A program made the position numbers and the translations under genes. Below, one piece after another: positions 1-4,940 of a stretch of 8,859 nt of DNA. This DNA is from JBEKZQ01 sp049509675 (GTDB lineage: Bacteria; Planctomycetota; Planctomycetia; Pirellulales; Thermoguttaceae): assembly GCA_049509675.1 (NCBI GenBank), contig JBEKZQ010000265.1, forward strand, positions 1-8,859, in the 5' to 3' direction. The notes beneath the pieces were generated by a model. The model was not told the origin of the DNA. It saw only the letters and a program-made list of their open reading frames with translations, and searched no databases. Position 1 is the stretch's first letter, and each line of letters begins with the position of its first letter.

Positions 1-167
1 CGTCGGGACAGTTCATCGAAAAAGACCTGGGCTGGGGATGTTTCGTTCGCGAAACCCTGCTGTACGAGGTGCCGGGGGACCACTTTACGATGATGACCGA
101 GGAGCGGGGACGTCGCCTGGCGGCCTTGGTCGGCGACTGTCTGGAAGGCAGGCAGGTGAAGGGGTGA
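1..167 (+). CDS. C-terminal fragment of a thioesterase-type domain, possibly the end of a PKS/NRPS (partial)
   Basis: An open frame enters from the left edge (first full codon at base 3) and ends at TGA 165-167, giving 54 visible residues. The stretch LLYEVPGDHFTMM, followed by a helix containing LAALVGDCL, matches the end of the alpha/beta-hydrolase thioesterase domain that closes many polyketide synthases and non-ribosomal peptide synthetases. In that family the His of the G-D-H motif is the catalytic triad histidine, and the domain releases the finished acyl or peptidyl chain. Only the tail is visible, so whether this is a large synthase or a stand-alone type II thioesterase cannot be decided here. 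It points the same way as the GH3 enzyme downstream, but a 285-bp repeat-bearing gap separates them, so a shared transcript is not shown. Confidence 0.6.
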   Translation, partial: SGQFIEKDLGWGCFVRETLLYEVPGDHFTMMTEERGRRLAALVGDCLEGRQVKG

Positions 168-243
168 CAAATTGACCTGAATATGGTAGTCTAGGGTAGC
201 TAGATCGTTCGCGGTAATTGAGGCGCTGTCCAAGAATTGTAAT

Positions 244-286
244 GGGTGGAGTTAGTCCACCTGGGCGGACTTCAGTCCACCCTACT
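244..286. repeat. Palindromic TCCACC-type repeat, copy 1
   Basis: The stretch is built from GGTGGA/TCCACC arms: GGTGGA (245-250) pairs with TCCACC (256-261), GGACT (267-271) pairs with AGTCC (274-278), and the outer GGGTGGA (244-250) can pair with TCCACCC (276-282). It ends in CCCTAC. A close relative lies at 3510-3551. The size, nested hairpins and intergenic position are those of a REP-like element or small MITE. The rest of the 168-452 gap shows no gene and no convincing promoter or terminator; a 13-nt palindrome at 328-340 is the only other symmetry seen. Confidence 0.75.
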
Positions 287-452
287 ACGGAGCAGACAAG
301 GTGTGCTGTTTGCGGAGGATTTAGCGGAAGGTCCGACCTTGTGAGCAAAAAGTGACGCGGCAACCGATATTGCGGCGATGAACAGATAGAGGTAACAACT
401 TGGCACGACAAGGACGCGGGAGTGCAACTGCCAACAGCGGGAAGTTCGGACA

Positions 453-2138
453 ATGCTCACTCTTCAACTTGCTTACATCTGGTGGCGGCAACAGAAGATC
501 AAATGGTTCCTGTACAATGCGCGGCACGCCCGAGCGGTGCAGAGGGAACTGCTGCTGAAAAAAGTACGAACCCATGCTTCCAGTGAGTTCGGCCGCGATC
601 ATGGCTTCGCCGAGATTCGCAGCATCGAGGATTTCCGTCGCCGCGTGCCTCTGACGACCTACCGCTATTACCTTCCGTACATCGAGCGGGTCAAACGCGG
701 CGAGTTGCAGGCCATGTTTGCGCCGGGCACGAAGCTGCACATGTTCGCCCTGACCTCGGGCACCACGGCCGAGGCCAAGTATATTCCCATTACGCAGCCG
801 TTCCTGGAGGAATATCGCGAGGGCTGGAACATGTGGGGCGTGCGGACTTACGCCACGCACTTGGACCTGGCTTGGAAGAAGACGTTGGGATTGAGCAGCA
901 ACTGGAAGCAATTCTTCACCGAAGGGGGGATCCCGTGCGGCAACATCAGCGGGCTGGTGGCGGAGACGGCGCCGGCGGTCAGTCGCACGATGTTCCTTAT
1001 TCCGTGGACCCTATCGAGAATCAATAATCCCGCCTCCAAGCAATATACGGCCTTGCGGCTGGCGTTGGCCCAGGACAACGTGGGCATGATCATGACGGCC
1101 AACCCGAGCACGCTGATCACGCTGGCCCGGCTGGCCGACGCGCGGCGCGAATCGTTGATCCGCGACCTGTACGACGGCACCGTGGCCGCCGACGTGGAGT
1201 TGCCCGCCGACGTGCGCCGGCTATTGCGCAAGCAATTGAACCGCCCGGCCCGGGCGCGGGCCCGGGAACTGGAGAAGATCGTCGAGAAGACCGGCCGGTT
1301 GTATCCCCGCGACTTCTGGCCGAAACTGACGATGTTGGCCATTTGGCTGGGCGGTTCGGCCGGCGCCTATCTGCCGCGGCTGAAGGAGTATTACGGCGAA
1401 ACGCTGTTGCGCGATCACGGCCTGTCGGCCAGCGAAGGGCGGATGACCATGCCGCTGGAAGACGGCCAGAGCGCCGGCATCCTGGAGTACACCCATCACG
1501 CCTTCGAGTTCATTCCCGAGGACGAGCACGACAGCCCGCAACCCACGGTGCTCGAACCGCATGAGTTGGCGGTGGGCAAGAACTATTACATCGTGATGAC
1601 CACTTCCAGCGGGCTGTACCGATACGACATTCATGACGTGGTCCGCTGCACGGGCTACCAGGGCGAGGCGCCGCTGCTGGAATTCTTGAACAAGGGGAAT
1701 TCCTTCTGCAGCATTACGGGGGAAAAGCTCAGCGAGTTCCAGGTGGTTTCGGCGGTGAAAAATGCTTACGCCGAACTGGGGCTGCCGATCGACACGTTCA
1801 CCTTGGCGCCGCAATTCAACGACCCGCCCTGCTACGTGTTGCTGGTCGAAGAGGGAACCGCCGGCGCCCATCCGGAAGCCTTGGCCCGCGCCATCGAGCG
1901 ACACATGGGACAATGGAACCTGGAGTACGCCAATCGCCGCGAGACGGCGCGGCTGGGGCCGCTCCAGGTGCATGAGATTCCGCCGGGCACCTGGGCCGCC
2001 TTCCGCCAGCAGCGGATCAGCCGCATCGGCGGCAGCCTGGAGCAATACAAACACCCCTGCCTGGCTAGCGACCTGAGCTTTATCCCAAAGCTGTTGGAGT
2101 TGGCTCCCGCGGCGGCCCGGGTTGCCATTGCGTCGTGA
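453..2138 (+). CDS. GH3-family acyl-acid amido synthetase (ANL superfamily)
   Basis: The 561-aa product has the landmarks of the GH3 family, best known from plants, where members adenylate a small carboxylic acid and join it to an amino acid. The N-terminal half has the FGRDHGF and RRRVPL blocks. Motif 1 (ATP loop) is TSGTTAEAK at residues 101-109. The second nucleotide motif is LSASEGR at 324-330, the third YRYDIHDVVR at 389-398, then GEKLSE at 423-428 and a C-terminal QYKHP at 531-535. Length and order are normal for the family. In motif 3 a His replaces the Gly usual in the plant YRxGDV motif. No hydrophobic signal is seen, so it is presumably cytosolic. ATG at 453 has only a weak purine-rich stretch at 438-444, but the N-terminus fits the family. 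Bacterial GH3 substrates are mostly unknown; the thioesterase-type fragment upstream suggests a polyketide- or lipid-like acid (inference). Confidence 0.93.
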   Translation: MLTLQLAYIWWRQQKIKWFLYNARHARAVQRELLLKKVRTHASSEFGRDHGFAEIRSIEDFRRRVPLTTYRYYLPYIERVKRGELQAMFAPGTKLHMFALTSGTTAEAKYIPITQPFLEEYREGWNMWGVRTYATHLDLAWKKTLGLSSNWKQFFTEGGIPCGNISGLVAETAPAVSRTMFLIPWTLSRINNPASKQYTALRLALAQDNVGMIMTANPSTLITLARLADARRESLIRDLYDGTVAADVELPADVRRLLRKQLNRPARARARELEKIVEKTGRLYPRDFWPKLTMLAIWLGGSAGAYLPRLKEYYGETLLRDHGLSASEGRMTMPLEDGQSAGILEYTHHAFEFIPEDEHDSPQPTVLEPHELAVGKNYYIVMTTSSGLYRYDIHDVVRCTGYQGEAPLLEFLNKGNSFCSITGEKLSEFQVVSAVKNAYAELGLPIDTFTLAPQFNDPPCYVLLVEEGTAGAHPEALARAIERHMGQWNLEYANRRETARLGPLQVHEIPPGTWAAFRQQRISRIGGSLEQYKHPCLASDLSFIPKLLELAPAAARVAIAS

Positions 2139-3105
2139 CCACCGTGGCGGAGCGGAGCGTTCCGTGGGCTAGGTGCCGCTGGAAGAACCGCCAGATGCGG
2201 TGATAATACTCGTCTTCCGCCCCGGCCATCGCCCCATTGTGCTTCACGCCGGGCACGATCCAGAACTTGCTGCGGCCGGACAGAGAGCTGCGCAACGCCT
2301 CGGCCACCTTCAACGGAATGTACATGTCGCGCTCGCCGTGGATCATGAACACCGGCTGTCGCACGCGGCGGCATGCCTGTTCCACATTGACGAAGCGACA
2401 ACCACGCCGGAAGCCCAACAGGACCTTGGCGCACTTGTAATAGCTGATCAGGCAGACGTCGGGCAAATAGTTCTTCACCAAGGGGATGGGGACCCAGATC
2501 TTCATGAAGCGGCGGATATAGTGTCGCAGCATGCCGTCGATGGGAAAGGCGCCGTCGGTGACCACCGCGCGAACGCGCGTATCGCCCGCCGCTACGCACA
2601 AGGCGGCGTTTCCCCCGCGGCTGACCCCGAAGACGCCGATGCCGCGCGAGTCCGCGTCCGGCCGCGAACACAAATAGTTGATTGCCGCCTGGACGTCGGC
2701 CAACTCGTAGTGCGTCAGCCAAGGCATCGGCTGGTAGTTGGGCATGCGGTCGCTGACGCCCTGATTGCGGAAATCGAAGGTGAACAGGTCGAAGCCGCGG
2801 TTGCGCAACTCGCCCGCATAGCCCACGGCGCCCCAGCGATCGCCACCCAATTCATGGCAGAAGAGAATGACTCCCTGCCGGGGGCGGGTGGTGGCCGGAA
2901 GATAACTGCCGCGCAACACCAACCCGTCCGCCGTGGCGAACTCGCATGCCTCGGCCCCTTCTACCGATGGAAACGAACGTGCGTGCAGCCAGGGCGGCTC
3001 GCCGAAGGCCCGCGCGATCAATGGCACATACCACACCCACGTCACGGCCCAGATCAAGAGCATACCGATCAGTACCGCGATCGTAAGGCACCATACGACG
3101 AACAT
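2080..3105 (-). CDS. Membrane-anchored alpha/beta hydrolase
   Basis: The 341-aa product starts with one strongly hydrophobic segment (about residues 1-30), most likely an uncleaved membrane anchor. An alpha/beta-hydrolase fold follows. HELGG (84-88) is the likely oxyanion-hole region, GVSRGG (160-165) is the nucleophile elbow with Ser162, HGERD (256-260) carries the likely acid Asp260, and VKHN (287-290) carries His289. The catalytic set looks complete, so it is probably an active esterase, lipase-like enzyme or peptidase; the substrate cannot be read from sequence. ATG at 3105-3103 has AGGGG about 6 nt upstream. The last 19 codons and stop overlap the end of the GH3 gene on the other strand by 59 bp, and they add a Pro-rich tail (about 328-341) beyond the fold. 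The gene is convergent with GH3, so it is not in its operon. Confidence 0.87.
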   Translation of the reverse strand: MFVVWCLTIAVLIGMLLIWAVTWVWYVPLIARAFGEPPWLHARSFPSVEGAEACEFATADGLVLRGSYLPATTRPRQGVILFCHELGGDRWGAVGYAGELRNRGFDLFTFDFRNQGVSDRMPNYQPMPWLTHYELADVQAAINYLCSRPDADSRGIGVFGVSRGGNAALCVAAGDTRVRAVVTDGAFPIDGMLRHYIRRFMKIWVPIPLVKNYLPDVCLISYYKCAKVLLGFRRGCRFVNVEQACRRVRQPVFMIHGERDMYIPLKVAEALRSSLSGRSKFWIVPGVKHNGAMAGAEDEYYHRIWRFFQRHLAHGTLRSATVVTTQWQPGPPREPTPTALG

Positions 3106-3191
3106 GATGAACCCCTGGCCAACCTCGATCCGTAATCCTCTCGCACGCCGGCGCCCAACCGGCCGCCTCTCTGTCTTGTCGTCTTTCTGCC

Positions 3192-3211
3192 GCCGGAATC
3201 TTGCTTCCGGC
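3192..3211. repeat. GCCGGAA hairpin
   Basis: GCCGGAA (3192-3198) pairs perfectly with TTCCGGC (3205-3211) across a 6-nt loop. With two one-base gaps, 16 bases align with the hairpin at 6286-6309, including the loop core TTGCT, which suggests one dispersed family. It lies about 90 bp upstream of the hydrolase start, so it would be in that gene's leader if the promoter proposed further upstream is real. Confidence 0.55.
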
Positions 3212-3340
3212 TAACAAAGACGCACAAGATCACATGGTCCAGCTCGGAGCCCGCCCACAGGGCCGGCAACGCGGCGTCTTTTTCTTCGATCCCTTGCTGA
3301 ACGGTCCCTGTATGCTACCCAGAATGTCCATTCCCTTGCG

Positions 3341-3369
3341 ATTATATCGGTTAGGGGGACAAAGGAGAA
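3341..3369 (-). promoter_or_regulatory. Possible sigma70-type promoter for the alpha/beta hydrolase gene
   Basis: Read on the minus strand, a perfect TATAAT (plus positions 3341-3346) stands 17 nt from TTCTCC (3364-3369). The -10 box is consensus, but the -35 box matches only half. Transcription would start near 3335, leaving a leader of about 230 nt before the ATG, unusually long, so a closer promoter may exist. Confidence 0.3.
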
Positions 3370-3403
3370 GCGCGGGCCTGGGGTGAATTTGCCGGCGGGG
3401 GAG

Positions 3404-3473
3404 CGGGGATCGTGGGGCGGGGGGCGTGGGGCGTGGGGCGTGGAGCGGGGATCGTCGGGCGTGGGGCGTGGGG
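3404..3473. repeat. Degenerate heptamer tandem array, unit CGTGGGG
   Basis: Ten consecutive 7-nt blocks keep perfect register. Five are exact CGTGGGG (starting at 3411, 3425, 3432, 3460 and 3467) and the others are variants such as CGGGGGG and CGGGGAT. A higher-order copy is also visible: the 13-mer GAGCGGGGATCGT at 3401 recurs at 3443, an offset of 42 bp or six units. A 7-bp period breaks the triplet frame, which argues against coding. Confidence 0.85.
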
Positions 3474-3509
3474 CGAATTCAACCGGCAACGGTCCCGAAC
3501 CGTCCGTAA

Positions 3510-3551
3510 GGTGGACTTTAGTCCACCCGGGCGGACTAAACTCCACCCTAC
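3510..3551. repeat. Palindromic TCCACC-type repeat, copy 2
   Basis: GGTGGACT (3510-3517) and AGTCCACC (3520-3527) form an 8-bp perfect stem with a 2-nt loop. A GC-rich spacer and a second half, GGACTAAACTCC, lead to the CCCTAC end, as in the copy at 244-286. Half-sites and spacing match that copy, and the two align in either orientation because the unit is nearly symmetric. Confidence 0.75.
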
Positions 3552-3566
3552 CACTAAGTCCTAATG

Positions 3567-3687
3567 GTCTGTCCAACCTGAGTTTACGGGTGCCACGGTT
3601 GGCTTGTCCAACCGTGTTTCCAGCACTGCTGGGCAAGCCGGGCACCGACCGGAGGTTGGTCGTGGCACCCAACCGTAATGGACAGAC
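3567..3687. repeat. Nested 121-bp palindromic element
   Basis: Several perfect arms are nested. The outermost GTCTGTCCA (3567-3575) pairs with TGGACAGAC (3679-3687). TTAC (3584-3587) pairs with GTAA (3675-3678), and GGGTGCCACG (3588-3597) pairs with CGTGGCACCC (3661-3670). Inside, CACGGTTGG (3594-3602) and CCAACCGTG (3608-3616) form an alternative 9-bp hairpin, and CAGCA/TGCTG (3621-3631) a small one. Similar GGGTGCCAC...GTGGCACCC elements are, from memory, frequent between planctomycete genes. It ends 2 nt past the stop codon of the coiled-coil gene, so it could also end or protect that transcript. Confidence 0.8.
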
Positions 3688-3689
3688 GA

Positions 3690-4616
3690 CTAGTGCGTTG
3701 CCGCGGAGGGCGGGTCAAGGTCTTTCAACCCCAGTTTTGCCAGCCATCGGCCGCGCCGCGCCTTTCCGCCATGGGTCGAGACCGATCCATCGTGGTCTGC
3801 CCCATCGGTATGTGGGCACTTGCCCATGTCGCGGAGGCGCTCAACCGCCTCGAGTTGCGCCCGCTGCCGGGCGATCTCGGCCCGCTGTTGGGAAATGTCG
3901 ATCTCGGCCCGGCACAGCTTCTCCCGCCACTCCTCTTGCAGGCGTTTGAGGTTCTGGCGTTCTTCCTGGACCAGGGCATCCTGATCGAGCACCCGGCTTG
4001 TGGCTGCCGGATCGGGCGGAGCGGCTTGCTCCCGGCGTTGGTTCTCGATCTGCGCGCGGAGTTGCTCGATGTGGCGGTCTTTTTCGGCCACCGCCAGATC
4101 GGCGGCGCGGAGGGCTTCGGCGATCTGCAAACGATCGGCCTGCTGCGGCCCGGCGCCCGCCTCGGCCAGGAGTTCCAAGTCGGCCAGCACACGGCGTTTT
4201 TCGGCCTCCCAGTCGAGCGCGCCGGTCCCATCTTCCGCGACGTGGGGACAATTTCCTGTCACCTGTTCTTGAAGCTCCGCGTTCCGCGTCCTCAACTCCC
4301 GGATATCCTCCAAGGCCAGTTCATAGCGACGGCGAAAATCGTCCCCCGCCGCCAGCGGCCCGGGCTGGTCCGACTCGCCTTGCCCGAGGAGCCGTTGCAC
4401 CTCGGCCCGGGCCTCGGTCAACTGCTGCTCCAGGCATTCGATTTGCTCGGTCAAGGCGGTCGCCGCCTCTTTCCAGCGCTGTTGGTGGGCGATAAACAGT
4501 TCTCGCAGCCGTCCGCGTTGCGACAGGAGCGATTGCCGGAACTGTTCCGACCAGGTTTCCGGGCCCGGGGTGGAGGAGGATGCAGTATCCACAGGTGGCA
4601 ATTCCAGGACAGTCAA
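3690..4616 (-). CDS. Coiled-coil hypothetical protein with two CPH sites
   Basis: The 308-aa product has no enzymatic domain that I recognise. A short N-terminal tail (MTVLELPPVD) and a WSEQFRQSLLSQRGRLRELF helix lead into charged, Gln/Glu/Arg/Leu-rich heptads at about 45-78, 93-118, 135-195 and 212-262, typical of long coiled coils. A basic C-terminus follows (about 285-298). From memory, proteins of this build occur in planctomycetes; function is unknown, with a structural or scaffold role only a guess. The start is TTG (4616-4614), with AAAGG about 7 nt upstream; an in-frame stop lies further upstream with no ATG between. Two sites share the pattern G-x-C-P-H (residues 121-125 and 265-269), each just outside a helix and each followed by an acidic, Gly-containing stretch. 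A promoter candidate lies at 4702-4730. Confidence 0.85.
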   Translation of the reverse strand: MTVLELPPVDTASSSTPGPETWSEQFRQSLLSQRGRLRELFIAHQQRWKEAATALTEQIECLEQQLTEARAEVQRLLGQGESDQPGPLAAGDDFRRRYELALEDIRELRTRNAELQEQVTGNCPHVAEDGTGALDWEAEKRRVLADLELLAEAGAGPQQADRLQIAEALRAADLAVAEKDRHIEQLRAQIENQRREQAAPPDPAATSRVLDQDALVQEERQNLKRLQEEWREKLCRAEIDISQQRAEIARQRAQLEAVERLRDMGKCPHTDGADHDGSVSTHGGKARRGRWLAKLGLKDLDPPSAATH

Positions 4617-4701
4617 GTCCCCGCCTTTCTTCGCGCACAGACGAGATGCCTTACCGAGGCCGAACGAGATCGCTTCGACCCCTCAAGATGAGTCTATGAT
4701 G

Positions 4702-4730
4702 TATATAGGTTATTTCCGAGGGAAAAGCAA
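4702..4730 (-). promoter_or_regulatory. Possible sigma70-type promoter for the coiled-coil gene
   Basis: On the minus strand TTGCTT (plus 4725-4730) and TATATA (4702-4707) are 17 nt apart, an ideal spacing, with partial matches to both boxes. The predicted start near 4695 leaves a leader of about 80 nt before the TTG codon at 4616. It is also the only AT-rich patch in this gap. Confidence 0.4.
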
Positions 4731-4770
4731 GAAAGAGAAGAAGCCGCCCAGGGGACGCCCCAGGAGCCGT

Positions 4771-4797
4771 GTAGGACGGATTAGCAATCCGTCCTAC
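4771..4797. repeat. Perfect 27-bp palindrome (GTAGGACGGATT arms)
   Basis: GTAGGACGGATT (4771-4782) and AATCCGTCCTAC (4786-4797) form a perfect 12-bp stem around the loop AGC. There is no adjacent U-tract on the minus strand, so a canonical intrinsic terminator is not supported. The form suits a REP-like element. It lies about 40 bp upstream of the proposed promoter of the coiled-coil gene. Confidence 0.8.
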
Positions 4798-4822
4798 GAT
4801 GATTGATTAGCTTATTCTCTTA

Positions 4823-4846
4823 CGGCGCCCAAAAAAACGGGCGCCG
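4823..4846. repeat. Inverted repeat CGGCGCCC / GGGCGCCG with an A-rich loop
   Basis: Perfect 8-bp GC-rich arms (4823-4830 and 4839-4846) enclose AAAAAAAC. On the transcript of the upstream oxidoreductase gene the loop would be U-rich but no U-tract follows the stem, so it is not a standard Rho-independent terminator. It could still halt or stabilise the transcript. Confidence 0.6.
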
Positions 4847-4875
4847 CGAACAGGATCCTTCTGCCCGGGGCGCCC

Positions 4876-4923
4876 TTCGCTGCGCAGCGAACTGACGGCG
4901 CGTCCGCGAGGGGGACACTCGCG
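4876..4923. repeat. Two adjacent palindromes downstream of the oxidoreductase gene
   Basis: TTCGCTGCGCAGCGAA (4876-4891) is a 16-bp perfect palindrome with no loop. CGCGAG (4905-4910) pairs with CTCGCG (4918-4923) over 7 nt. They lie 18-65 bp past the oxidoreductase stop codon and may form part of its 3' end or belong to the small element proposed for this gap. Confidence 0.6.
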
Positions 4924-4940
4924 AACTCGCCAAAAAAACG

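Larger units (their letters stand above)
3106..3689. other. 584-bp repeat-rich non-coding region
   Basis: No credible gene was found here: open frames are short, lack family resemblance and run through tandem repeats. From left to right it holds a hairpin (3192-3211), a possible minus-strand promoter (3341-3369), a heptamer array (3404-3473), a TCCACC-type palindromic repeat (3510-3551) and a nested palindrome (3567-3687). It separates the 5' end of the hydrolase gene from the 3' end of the coiled-coil gene, both on the minus strand. Confidence 0.7.
4617..4940. other. 324-bp palindrome-rich gap between two minus-strand genes
   Basis: No gene was seen. The part nearest the coiled-coil gene holds its probable promoter. 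The rest, 4771-4923, holds four separate inverted repeats (4771-4797, 4823-4846, 4876-4891, 4905-4923). A7 runs at 4831-4837 and 4932-4938 share flanks of the form CGCC-(C)-A7-CG, so they may be the ends of a small repeat element of about 115 bp. Confidence 0.6.

Noticed and set aside
172..202. TTGACC followed by TAGCTA as a GH3 promoter
   Set aside because: The spacing is 19 nt and the -10 box poor, and it would give a leader of about 240 nt through a repeat.
328..340. 13-nt palindrome AAGGTC-C-GACCTT as an operator for GH3
   Set aside because: It is short, over 100 bp from the start codon and not next to a convincing promoter.
1221..2054. Minus-strand open frame of 277 codons opposite GH3
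   Set aside because: It is a shadow of the GH3 gene, whose motifs are intact through this region.
2173..3135. Plus-strand open frame of 320 codons opposite the hydrolase
   Set aside because: It lies over the conserved hydrolase motifs on the other strand and has a low-complexity, His/Arg/Ala-rich translation with no recognisable domain.
4823..4846. Intrinsic terminator of the oxidoreductase gene
   Set aside because: The U-run would lie in the loop and not after the stem, so the standard form is not met; it is kept as an inverted repeat.
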